From the NCBI RefSeq assembly GCF_024721015.1, contig NZ_JANAIF010000009.1, forward strand, positions 27,422-91,421: a DNA stretch of 64,000 nucleotides, given 5' to 3'. This stretch comes from Xenorhabdus bovienii. GTDB lineage: Bacteria; Pseudomonadota; Gammaproteobacteria; Enterobacterales; Enterobacteriaceae. The notes beneath the pieces are model-generated. The model searched no databases. It had not been told where the DNA came from and worked only from the letters and a program-made list of their open reading frames with translations. Both the position numbers and the translations under genes were made by a program. This document shows positions 55,914-64,000 of this stretch, piece by piece; the stretch's first letter is position 1; every line of letters starts with the position of its first letter.

Positions 55914-55943
55914 CAAACCTCACTGTTTGTGTGAGGTTTGTCA
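55911..55943. terminator. 13-bp perfect hairpin between microgene and flhA
   Basis: TGACAAACCTCAC and GTGAGGTTTGTCA form a perfect 13-bp stem with a 7-base loop, 16 bases past the flhA stop on the minus strand and directly at the end of the microgene on the plus strand. It probably works as a bidirectional transcription stop, although T-runs are weak. Confidence 0.7.
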
Positions 55944-55958
55944 TCATGCTTATAACGT

Positions 55959-58046
55959 TTATCTTGCTCCACCAATCGTTCCCGTCATTCTGATTTGGCG
56001 GTTATCGGTGATTTCAAGGTTAGACAGCACAACCAATCGAGGTAATACGCGGCGCAGGAAACGAGACAGCAGCGGACGCAGTGCATGATTGACCAGCAGC
56101 ACGGGCGGTGCACCCAACATTTCCTGACGCTCCAGCGCTTCTGCCGCCTGCCGTTCGAGACTTTCTGCCAAGCCGGGCTCCAGCCCTCCACCGCTTTGCA
56201 ATGCCTGAAGCAACAGACGTTCAAGACCTGCATCCAGCCCAATAACTTTGATTTCATCCGCCCTGGGGAACCATTGCTGGGCAATGGCTCTGCCAAGCGC
56301 AATTCGAATCGTGGCGGTTAATTCATAAGGATCGGCTTGTGTTGGCGCATGTTCAGCCAGTGTTTCGATAATGGTACGCATATCCCTGATCGGCACCTGC
56401 TCTGCCAACAAGTTTTGTAATACTTTGTGCAAGGTGGTCAAGCTCACCACGTCAGGTATGAAATCTTCCGTCAGTTTCGGCATTTCCTGGCTGACACGCT
56501 CAAACAGTTGCTGTGCTTCCTGTCTGCCAAACAGTTCGCTGGAGTGTTGAGATAGCAGGTGGTTTAGGTGAGTCGCAACAACGGTACTGGCCGCGACAAC
56601 GGTATAACCCTGTACCTGCGCCTGTTCTCGCAGGGAATCATCAATCCAGACCGCAGACAGACCAAAAGCAGGATCTTGCGTCAAATCTCCCTGTAACTCG
56701 CCAACTGCGCCACCTGGGTTAATTGCCAGCCAGCGTCCTGGGTGCGCTTCACCACGGCCAATTTCGACCCCTTTCATCAAAATACGGTAGCTGGCAGGTG
56801 CCAACTCCAGGTTATCGCAGATATGCACCACCGGCGGCAAATAGCCCACTTCTTGCGCAAATTTTTTGCGGATACCGCTGATACGCCCAAGCAGTTCACC
56901 ATTCTGGCGGAAATCTACCATCGGGATCAAACGATAACCCACTTCCATGCCCAGTGGATCTTCCAGTTGTACGTCAGACCATGAGGCTTCTGCGGTTTGT
57001 TGCTGTTCCTCTACGGCTTTCATCTCTTCGTGCTGTGCCGCAAGCGGATTTTTATCCTTGCGCAGCAGGAAGTATCCTAAACCCGCCAATGCCGCCGTGA
57101 ATAATAGAAAAACTAAATTCGGCATTCCCGGCACCAGACCAAGCAAGCCCAGTACTCCCGCACTCAACATCAACACCCGTGGGTTGTTGAAAAGCTGAGT
57201 CACCATTTGCTGACCAACATCTTCATCGGTCGCCACTCGGGTCACAATCACACCCGCCGCCGTGGAGATAATCAGAGCGGGCAACTGAGCTACCAACCCG
57301 TCACCGATGGTCAGCAGGGTATAAGCTTCCGCTGCATCTCCCAGATTCATATTATGCTGGGCAACACCGACAATCAGTCCACCGATAATGTTAATCACCA
57401 GAATCATCAATCCGGCAATGGCATCTCCACGCACGAATTTACTCGCACCATCCATTGAGCCGTAAAAGTCTGCTTCCTGTGTCACTTCGGCACGGCGTTT
57501 TTTGGCTTCATCTTCACCAATCAAGCCGGCGTTCAAATCAGCGTCAATCGCCATCTGTTTACCGGGCATGCCATCCAGTACAAAACGCGCACCGACTTCT
57601 GCGATACGCCCCGCACCTTTGGTAATGACCATAAAGTTAATCAGGATCAGGATAACGAAAACCACGATACCAATCGCGAAATTACCGCCAACCAGAAAGT
57701 GTCCGAAAGCTTCCACTACCTGACCCGCTGCCGCTGAACCCGTATGGCCTTCCATCAGAATGATACGTGTAGATGCAACGTTCAGTGACAGGCGCAGTAA
57801 TGTTGAGAACAGCAGAATAGTCGGGAATGCGGCAAAATCCAGTGTCCGACGGGTAAACATCGCCACCAGCAAGACCATAATGGAAAGTGCAATGTTAAAA
57901 GTGAATAGCAGATCAAGCAGGAATGGTGGTAACGGCAGCACCATCATTGACAAGATCATGAGGATCAGTACAGGCCCCGCAAGCATTTGCCACTGGGAGC
58001 CTTTCATATTCCCCGGTAAACGAAGTAATGAGGCCAGATTAGCCAT
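55959..58046 (-). CDS. flhA: Flagellar export gate protein FlhA
   Basis: 695-residue export gate protein. About eight membrane helices in the first 330 residues (GPVLILMILSMMVLPLPPF onward) are followed by the soluble nonameric domain that receives chaperone-substrate complexes. The conserved FHIPEP-type loop VITKGAGRIAEVGARFVLDGMPGKQMAID near residue 150 (key part GRIAEVGARFVLDGMPGKQ) is present. ATG 58046 overlaps the flhB stop by 8 bases and gives the usual MANLASLLRLP start. No flhE follows. Confidence 0.97.
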   Translation of the reverse strand: MANLASLLRLPGNMKGSQWQMLAGPVLILMILSMMVLPLPPFLLDLLFTFNIALSIMVLLVAMFTRRTLDFAAFPTILLFSTLLRLSLNVASTRIILMEGHTGSAAAGQVVEAFGHFLVGGNFAIGIVVFVILILINFMVITKGAGRIAEVGARFVLDGMPGKQMAIDADLNAGLIGEDEAKKRRAEVTQEADFYGSMDGASKFVRGDAIAGLMILVINIIGGLIVGVAQHNMNLGDAAEAYTLLTIGDGLVAQLPALIISTAAGVIVTRVATDEDVGQQMVTQLFNNPRVLMLSAGVLGLLGLVPGMPNLVFLLFTAALAGLGYFLLRKDKNPLAAQHEEMKAVEEQQQTAEASWSDVQLEDPLGMEVGYRLIPMVDFRQNGELLGRISGIRKKFAQEVGYLPPVVHICDNLELAPASYRILMKGVEIGRGEAHPGRWLAINPGGAVGELQGDLTQDPAFGLSAVWIDDSLREQAQVQGYTVVAASTVVATHLNHLLSQHSSELFGRQEAQQLFERVSQEMPKLTEDFIPDVVSLTTLHKVLQNLLAEQVPIRDMRTIIETLAEHAPTQADPYELTATIRIALGRAIAQQWFPRADEIKVIGLDAGLERLLLQALQSGGGLEPGLAESLERQAAEALERQEMLGAPPVLLVNHALRPLLSRFLRRVLPRLVVLSNLEITDNRQIRMTGTIGGAR

Positions 58047-59190
58047 GACGATTATTTTCTCCAGCAAAATCCAGTGCAGATGGCACCGGCAGATTTTCAG
58101 GTGTTTTCGGTTTCAGGCCGCCTTCTCGTTTCCAACGTTTCAATTGGTAAACCCAGGCAAGCACTTCAGCGACGGCAGCATAAAACGTCGCAGGAATAAA
58201 GCCCCCCACTTCGGCATGACGAAATAACGCCCTTGCCAGTGGTGGGGCTTCCAATAACGGAATTCGGTTTTCTGCACCAATTTCTTTGATGCGTAAGGCA
58301 ATAAGCCCCGCCCCTTTTGCCAATACTTTGGGGGCGCCCATTTTTTTGCTGTCATACTGCAAGGCAACGGCGTAGTGGGTCGGGTTGGTCACAATAACAT
58401 CAGCCTTCGGCACATCGCTCATCATACGCTTACGCGCCGCCGCCCGCTGTTGTTGACGAATGCGTGCCTTTACATGTGGGTCCCCTTCTTGCTCCTTGAA
58501 TTCATCCTTGATCTCCTGACGGGTCATTCTCAGCTTTTTCAAGTGGCTGCGGATTTGATAGAGCACATCAAACGCCACCATCGGTATCAACATAAATAAG
58601 ACAATGTAGCCAGCAAAGATCAGCATCATCATGGCATCACTCAACGCCATCAGCGGGGGCTGGGCAGTCAAGTTCAACATGGCCGGCCAATTCAGCCAGA
58701 TAAACAGGGCAGCTCCACCACCGACCAGTGAGGCTTTCAAGATGGCCTTGAACAGTTCCGCCAGTGCGTTCATGGAGAAGATCTTCTTCAATCCAGAAAT
58801 CGGGCTCAGTTTAGCTAGATCAAATTTGATAGATTTTGAACTGAATATCAGCCCCCCCATCAATGTCGGTGCACTGAGGGCAACCAGAACCAGACCAACG
58901 AATACTGGCAGCAATGCCCACACTGCCTGTTTCAATAAGCGACCGACCTGCTGAATCATCTGCTTATCGTTGCTGACCATGTTATGGTCGAAGTTAAACC
59001 CTTCGAATACCATCAGTGAAAGTTCATGAGTGATCGAATTTCCGCTCATCCAGAGTAGGCTTACCCCTCCCGCCAGCATCAGGATAGAAGTCAGTTCCTT
59101 TGAACGCGCAATCTGCCCGTCTTTGCGGGCTTTTTCCCGTTTATGGGGCGTGGGTTCTTCGGTTTTTTCGAGATCGCTATCTTCAGCCAC
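58039..59190 (-). CDS. flhB: Flagellar export switch protein FlhB
   Basis: 383-residue export gate protein that changes substrate class once the hook is complete. The N-terminal EEPTPHKREKARKDGQIARS, four membrane helices, and the autocleavage motif NPTH (near residue 270) are present. GTG 59190, with AAGGA six bases upstream, gives the same length as E. coli FlhB (382); the longer frame from ATG 59274 would add 28 residues with no counterpart. First gene of flhBA. Confidence 0.95.
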   Translation of the reverse strand: MAEDSDLEKTEEPTPHKREKARKDGQIARSKELTSILMLAGGVSLLWMSGNSITHELSLMVFEGFNFDHNMVSNDKQMIQQVGRLLKQAVWALLPVFVGLVLVALSAPTLMGGLIFSSKSIKFDLAKLSPISGLKKIFSMNALAELFKAILKASLVGGGAALFIWLNWPAMLNLTAQPPLMALSDAMMMLIFAGYIVLFMLIPMVAFDVLYQIRSHLKKLRMTRQEIKDEFKEQEGDPHVKARIRQQQRAAARKRMMSDVPKADVIVTNPTHYAVALQYDSKKMGAPKVLAKGAGLIALRIKEIGAENRIPLLEAPPLARALFRHAEVGGFIPATFYAAVAEVLAWVYQLKRWKREGGLKPKTPENLPVPSALDFAGENNRHG

Positions 59191-59691
59191 GACTTTCCTT
59201 GGTGAGCGTTCGTTATTGCATGCAGAAAAATTGCTTTTGGGAAAGAGCAAATAAAATTGTGTTAAGCATGACAAAAACCAAGAAATTCAATGGCGGGAAT
59301 ACTGCAAAGTTTGCAGAGGTATTTGGGGAATCACACGATACCAGAGCTTGGAAGGCTCCGGAATCGTGAGATGAGTGTTACTTATAACGGTTCTGTCACA
59401 TTAAGGTGAGGTCAGGTAATGTTCTGCCTTTTACTCTGTGAGCTGAGCCTGTCTTTAATACGGAAATCTTTCAAACGTCTGCATTATCCTGTTGACATCA
59501 TGGCTCAGTGTGTTCGCTGGTATCTGGCTTACTCGCTGAGTTTACGAAATTGAGAAGAAATGAGGGCGGAACGAGGGATGTTGCCGCCGTATAGCATTTT
59601 TTCCGTAAAGCCCTACGCCAAATAAAGGTTGAATTAATTTCAAAATAGGCTTGGTAAAAATCCGCCCCAACAAGGAGCGGATTTGGCTTTC
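59191..59691. other. Spacer upstream of flhB
   Basis: About 500 bases. The left part should hold the FlhDC-dependent promoter of flhBA, which I cannot pinpoint. The right half is an IS6-type remnant, listed separately. Confidence 0.5.
59389..59640 (+). mobile_element. IS6-family transposase remnant
   Basis: Translation from 59461 gives RKSFKRLHYPVDI, then QCVRWYLAYSLSLRN, a stop, and EEMRAERGM, the N-terminal block of IS6/IS26-type transposases. A later FRKALRQIK may be part of the same protein after a deletion. GGTTCTGTCACATT at 59389 resembles the IS6 terminal repeat. It has a stop and is truncated, so inactive. Confidence 0.75.
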
Positions 59692-62600
59692 TTAGTTATC
59701 ACATATGACATGTGGAGGGCAGGGGATCGTTATCGGCTTCGATGTTACCGAAAAATAAATATCCGCCGACGAACCCTTGTCACATCCCTGCTGGGAGGCA
59801 TGCAGCGTATACTCCCCTACACCTAACTGGAATCCGTCGTATTCCCAGCCCCCATCATTCCCCACCCTGACCCGGCTCGTGGTCTTCCATCCCGACGCTC
59901 TCACGACTTCAAGCTCCACCTCTTCCCCCGGTGTTCCTACGCCGTACATCGTTATGTGGGCTACGCGCCCCCAAGGTGAGCGAGTTTCATACACCACACG
60001 ATTGCCGGGTTCCTGCACCCTGAAGGTATTCTCCCTGGTGGTCACCTCCTGCTCGACTGTCGGTCCCACCGGACGGCCATCAGGCGTGAGTGACGGGAAC
60101 GCCGTCAGGTGAAACTTCCCTAACCAGACATTATCAAGGCGGCAACTCCAGCTTCCTTTCGCCGATGCTTGGGTGGTCCCGCAGGTATGACCGGCGGAAG
60201 CATTCAGGGTAATGTAGCTCCCCGGCAGGGCTTTCCCCGTCACGAAGGCCGACGTTGGCTGGCCGGTGTTCGGCGGAGGACAAAATGCCGGGGCAGTGCT
60301 GTTGATGACGATATCCGGCATCCCGTAAATGACCTCATAGTGCCGGGTGATCGGTTTGCCCCAGCTATACTCCTCCAGCGTTTGCCGGGCCTCAATCTCA
60401 TACCAGCCCGGCGAGGAGACGAAACGCGGGCAAACCCAGTTCTGCTGCCCGTCCACAATCGCGCTACACAGTGGCTTACCGGAAGCGGCCACGGTCACCT
60501 GAGCCCCGGATTCCCCCTTTCCACTGATGTCATACGTTGGCGTGGTGATTTGAACTTCCTCTGTCGGTTGCAGCACACTCAGATCCTGAATGCGGTAAGT
60601 GACACGGTAATCCCGGATGACCACCTTGCCTGAGGGTACCTCATCCACCCATTGCCGGGCCAGCAGTTGGTAATCCCCCTGACGGGATAGCTGGCGTTTT
60701 GGGCAGGCCCACGTCTGGTGCTCATCCACCGTTGTCTCACAAACTGGCTCGCCCGCCAGAGTCACCGTAATGCGCGCCCCTGTCTGCCCTGTTCCGTTAA
60801 TGGCATAAAGCGGGCGGTCAATTTGCGCCCCTTCTGCCGGTTCAAGCACGCGCATCTGCAGGTTATCCCCATAACGCACCTTAAAGCTCCGCGCAATCCG
60901 GCTGCCGGTATCATCCTCAATGACCGCACGGTAATCCCCAGGCACTGCACTGTAGGGCCCGCATGTCCAACTACCACTGGTCAGGTTCAGCTCCGCAGTG
61001 CAACCCTCATTGCCGCCAAACGCATGCACCGTCACCGACCTGCCGTTAGCCGGCAGGGTGCCACTAAAGGTATAAGACGGGGTTTTTATCACCGCCGCCT
61101 CTCCGGGGACGTTCACCGTCAGCAGGCGTTCACCGTCAGCCCCCTCCACCTGAAAGGTAACCTTCGCCGTGGATTGCCGAGCCTGGCCCAAAAAGGCGGT
61201 TGCTACCAGGGTTTGTTCCCCCTTGCGCGCGGTGTTCAGGCGGTCACGCTCTGTCCAGCGCCCCTCTTTATCCACTGTGACCCCGTTCTGGCATACCTGC
61301 TCCAGCGCCTGCTCTGCCAGACAGATTGTGGTGCCCGGTTCGCCTTGGCCCGCCGGCACAACCGACTCTTGATACCGGTATACCCCACCATGATGTGGTT
61401 GGGTGATAACCAGCGGCCTGATGCGGTCAGTCTGGACGTCAAAGGAAACCTGTGCCGTTGAGTGCAGCTGATTATTGATAAGCTGTTCAGCGGAAAGCGT
61501 GTATTCCCCCTTTTCCGGCTGATAGGGCCCGCAAGACCAGATCCCTGATGCCTCAACATCGGTGTTACACTTCGGTGTCCCGCCAAAACTGCCGAGATGT
61601 ACCTGAGCTCTCGGCTCACCCGTGCCGGTGATGGTCAATGGCAGCACCGTGATTTTGGCGCCCTGCCGGGGGGCCGTGATATTGATACGGGTCTGGGTGA
61701 TGTCATACCGGCGCACCACCGCCGAGGTTCTTTCATACATGGCATCCACGTTACCCGGTGCAGTTTTTTTATACTGTGCCCCATACAAGAAGAAGGTGCC
61801 CGCCAGTTTTGCCGTCATGGCCGGGTTATTGGGGCAGGCCCATGTTCCCCCGCCATTAACCGTGGTCTGACAAATCAGGTTGTTCTCTGGAACCTGCCCC
61901 ACGGTTAATCTGGACGACAGCAAATACTGTGAGCCGGCAATCAGGATAAGCTGGCCGGGCGTGCCTTCGCCTTTAATGGAAATGGGGTTATCTACCCGGT
62001 ACTGGGCATTCAGCCCCGGCTCAGTAATCCGCATCGGCACCGTAAACGTCCAGATGATCGGATCGCCGACAAGCTGACCGTAGTGGGTTTCCTGTAATGT
62101 CAGCGTGTAGATATCTCCCCCGCCGAGTTTATTCGGATTGATCGCGACGCCCCAAAGGGTAGCAGGCAGTCCGGCAACTAAAGACACGGCTCCACTGACG
62201 GCCCCGAAAATCGAACCTAACAGCCCCACGACAGCAACTCCAGCCCCCGCAACGACACCGCCGACAGTACCGAATGAGCCAAAAAGCTGAATGGTGCCAT
62301 CCGGATCAACGGTTGTATTATTTTTGGGGTAATCACTTTTAAATTTATCCTTGTCCTTATTATTTTTCTTTTTGACTGTCATGTAAGTAGTATTTTTAGC
62401 AACTATTTTACCTGCTTTCATTAATTCAGCAGTTAATTCATAAGTACCTGCGGTGAAAATAACAGGCCTACTACATTCCCACTGACCATTATCATTGACG
62501 ATGGCTCCCGTGCAAATAACAATTTCTTGTGCACTGTTTAAATTATTCTTTCCCTGACTTTCCAAAGAAAATGTAATTTTGCGCTTTTTAACATCAACTT

Positions 62601-63531
62601 CATCACCGGGTACATTAGCATCACCTGATACAAAACTTGGCGTACCTACAGTATTCACGTCGCCCACAGAAGGAGTTTTAATTTCAACATTAGGAGTTAA
62701 TATTTGAAAATATGTTTTATTTAGAATTGAGTAGTAAGTTTCTTTGAAATTAGGCAATCCTAATGGATGATATTTATCTGTTACCTCAAGATAATATAGT
62801 CCATCTTTCAATGTAGGTGGAAGAGTAATGCTCCAAATTGGAAAATTTTTCCTACCCGAAAAATTTCCATATTTTATTGGAAGTTCCGAAAACTCCCTAC
62901 TATCTTTGAATGGAATCTTTAAGTAAATATTATTATCCCCTTTTTCAGAACACAGAGAAGAGCCTGGAGGTAAAGGCGAATCACCCCCTTTCTTCATACA
63001 TATAGAGTATTCTGAAGGTAAGATTATATCATTATTCATATCAGTATAGCGTTTATTATCACCACCAAATCCAGTAATTACATTATTTTCAATTTCAGCA
63101 GACAAGATACTTTTGGGGTGAGAGATATCATGCACTTCATTAAAGTCTGGAGGAAAATATCCTCCCACAGACTCATAATTAATATCACTCCACAATTTTG
63201 GATCAAAAGGATCTGCCCCTTCAATCTTTTGTATTGCACTTATGTTAAAGCGTGCTTTTTCATGCAAATTAAGATTATCTCTTCCCGCTGATATATTACC
63301 CAAATAAAAATCACCTTTACCATCAGTATTATTTTTACAACTGAAGCTTTTCCTGTTAAAAACACATACGACCTTTGCATATTTAGAATAATTCACATCA
63401 AATATAAGATTTTTTCTGTATATATTATTCTTACTTTCATTACTCTGTTCGATTTTTAACTCGGTATAGTCTTCTGGTTTTAAAATCATATTAATCCCGT
63501 CAGGAATAATCACCTTTCCTATATTTTGCAT
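59692..63531 (-). CDS. Very large protein of repeated Ig-like domains (5' end probably lost)
   Basis: 1279 residues from ATG 63531. From about residue 500 the protein is a string of roughly nine Ig-like modules of 85-100 residues. Each has a G-x-G-x-P/T-G turn, a Cys, then a W-x-C pair and a G-x-Y-x-L strand (for example GTWACP, GIWSCGPY, GSWTCGPY, QTWACPKR, QNWVCP, GSWSCR). Before them lies an AT-rich N-terminal region without clear homology and a Gly/Ala/Val-rich hydrophobic segment near 415-470. Such Ig-repeat proteins are commonly surface or secreted. No signal peptide is seen, and the frame continues upstream of the ATG to a TAA at 63586-63588 with coding-like sequence, so the gene is probably truncated by the adjacent insertion. 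Function not assignable. Confidence 0.8.
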   Translation of the reverse strand: MQNIGKVIIPDGINMILKPEDYTELKIEQSNESKNNIYRKNLIFDVNYSKYAKVVCVFNRKSFSCKNNTDGKGDFYLGNISAGRDNLNLHEKARFNISAIQKIEGADPFDPKLWSDINYESVGGYFPPDFNEVHDISHPKSILSAEIENNVITGFGGDNKRYTDMNNDIILPSEYSICMKKGGDSPLPPGSSLCSEKGDNNIYLKIPFKDSREFSELPIKYGNFSGRKNFPIWSITLPPTLKDGLYYLEVTDKYHPLGLPNFKETYYSILNKTYFQILTPNVEIKTPSVGDVNTVGTPSFVSGDANVPGDEVDVKKRKITFSLESQGKNNLNSAQEIVICTGAIVNDNGQWECSRPVIFTAGTYELTAELMKAGKIVAKNTTYMTVKKKNNKDKDKFKSDYPKNNTTVDPDGTIQLFGSFGTVGGVVAGAGVAVVGLLGSIFGAVSGAVSLVAGLPATLWGVAINPNKLGGGDIYTLTLQETHYGQLVGDPIIWTFTVPMRITEPGLNAQYRVDNPISIKGEGTPGQLILIAGSQYLLSSRLTVGQVPENNLICQTTVNGGGTWACPNNPAMTAKLAGTFFLYGAQYKKTAPGNVDAMYERTSAVVRRYDITQTRINITAPRQGAKITVLPLTITGTGEPRAQVHLGSFGGTPKCNTDVEASGIWSCGPYQPEKGEYTLSAEQLINNQLHSTAQVSFDVQTDRIRPLVITQPHHGGVYRYQESVVPAGQGEPGTTICLAEQALEQVCQNGVTVDKEGRWTERDRLNTARKGEQTLVATAFLGQARQSTAKVTFQVEGADGERLLTVNVPGEAAVIKTPSYTFSGTLPANGRSVTVHAFGGNEGCTAELNLTSGSWTCGPYSAVPGDYRAVIEDDTGSRIARSFKVRYGDNLQMRVLEPAEGAQIDRPLYAINGTGQTGARITVTLAGEPVCETTVDEHQTWACPKRQLSRQGDYQLLARQWVDEVPSGKVVIRDYRVTYRIQDLSVLQPTEEVQITTPTYDISGKGESGAQVTVAASGKPLCSAIVDGQQNWVCPRFVSSPGWYEIEARQTLEEYSWGKPITRHYEVIYGMPDIVINSTAPAFCPPPNTGQPTSAFVTGKALPGSYITLNASAGHTCGTTQASAKGSWSCRLDNVWLGKFHLTAFPSLTPDGRPVGPTVEQEVTTRENTFRVQEPGNRVVYETRSPWGRVAHITMYGVGTPGEEVELEVVRASGWKTTSRVRVGNDGGWEYDGFQLGVGEYTLHASQQGCDKGSSADIYFSVTSKPITIPCPPHVICDN

Positions 63532-63655
63532 TGCTGTTATTTTAATATCATATTGTTTATTTATATCTCCAGATTTAATAATAAGTTAATCAATGAAATT
63601 ATCTGCACTTTTGTTATAGTCGGTAATACAATACACTGACTTACCGCGTCCACTA

Positions 63656-64000
63656 ATGAAATCGAAGATAGTCCTTTCTGAGCCTGAACGAATCACGTTG
63701 CAACAACTCGCCCTGAATCATCAGCATCGGGACATCCGTACGAGAGGAACCGGTTTACTCATGCTGGCCAGAGGATTAAAACCGCGCCAGATCGCCGTTG
63801 AGACAGGATGCAGTGTCCGGGTTATTTATAACTGGGTTCACACTTGGCATGACTTCGGGATTGCCGGTCTATTGGGCGGTCATGCCGGCGGCCGGTATCT
63901 CGCCATGACGCCTGAAATGATCGCAACCGCGGTTGAAATCGCCTGTTCCGAATCCCTGACGCTGGCCCGAATAGCTCTGGGGGTTAAGGAAAAGCACGGT
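63656..64000 (+). CDS. IS630-type transposase, N-terminal part (runs off window)
   Basis: The frame is open from ATG 63656 to the window edge (115 codons). LARGLKPRQIAVETGCSVRVIYNWVHTWHDFGIAGLLGG is split here into its key parts, LARGLKPRQIA and VIYNWVHTWHDFGIAGL: the helix-turn-helix typical of IS630-family transposases and their stand-alone HTH proteins. The DDE domain would lie to the right of the window. The element end is probably in 63590-63650, next to the interrupted Ig-repeat gene. Confidence 0.8.
   Translation, partial: MKSKIVLSEPERITLQQLALNHQHRDIRTRGTGLLMLARGLKPRQIAVETGCSVRVIYNWVHTWHDFGIAGLLGGHAGGRYLAMTPEMIATAVEIACSESLTLARIALGVKEKHG

Noticed and set aside
59191..59274. 28-residue N-terminal extension of FlhB
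   Set aside because: The GTG at 59190 has a good ribosome binding site and gives the normal FlhB length; the extension has no counterpart in the family.
60718..61461. 247-codon frame on the plus strand inside the Ig-repeat gene
   Set aside because: It is antisense to regularly repeated Ig modules; its Arg/His/Pro-rich product is typical of a shadow frame.

Overview
The window looks like a chromosome segment of a Gram-negative member of the Enterobacterales. The compact single flagellar locus, moderate-to-low GC, an inserted hybrid polyketide/peptide cluster, DUF4291, fimbriae and many IS scars fit the Morganellaceae, most plausibly Xenorhabdus or Photorhabdus. The genus is an inference; no rRNA or tRNA gene was seen to settle it.

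Region A (1-16.5 kb, all minus strand) is a tightly coupled PKS/NRPS operon read from an ACP at 16.36 kb leftwards off the window edge. Order: ACP, acyl-CoA dehydrogenase, stand-alone serine-type adenylation protein, C-A-T-E NRPS with an asparagine-type pocket, freestanding acyltransferase, C-A-T NRPS, and a type I PKS (KS-AT-KR, running off the left edge). The first three proteins form the signature of an aminomalonyl-ACP extender unit. The acyl-D-Asn module is the hallmark of a prodrug logic known from colibactin, zwittermicin and xenocoumacin. This is the most interesting system in the window. The needed 3-hydroxyacyl dehydrogenase and the prodrug peptidase are not in view.

Region B (16.5-19.0 kb) is AT-rich debris: a broken free-amino-acid 2-oxoglutarate dioxygenase gene translationally coupled to an intact LysO-type amino acid exporter, 9-bp tandem repeats, and the C-terminal remnant of a tyrosine recombinase beside fliE.

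Region C (19.0-47.6 kb) is the flagellar locus: fliE (minus), fliF-G-H-I-J-K-L-M-N-O-P-Q-R (plus), then flgL-K-J-I-H-G-F-E-D-C-B (minus) and flgA, flgM-N (plus). Sigma-28 promoters are visible before flgM and flgK. A metabolic cassette interrupts it at 30.8-35.3 kb: Zn-alcohol dehydrogenase, Dabb, DUF1349 and SDR on the minus strand, an ArsR-type regulator, a divergent ABM monooxygenase-like gene and a frameshifted small lipoprotein gene.

Region D (47.7-55.9 kb) holds a chaperone-usher fimbrial operon (pilin, chaperone, usher, tip adhesin; minus strand), a 1.2-kb AT-rich spacer with palindromes, a Sel1-repeat gene cut by a complete IS1-type element, a DUF4291 gene, and a possible 10-codon microgene with a strong Shine-Dalgarno and hairpin. 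flhB-flhA (minus) follow at 56-59.2 kb, so this block sits between flgN and flhA.

Region E (59.2-64 kb) has an IS6-type remnant, a very large secreted-type protein of repeated Ig-like domains that looks 5'-truncated, and the start of an IS630-type transposase gene running off the right edge. In short, a conserved flagellar backbone has been repeatedly opened by accessory modules: secondary metabolism, fimbriae, a large surface protein and IS elements.
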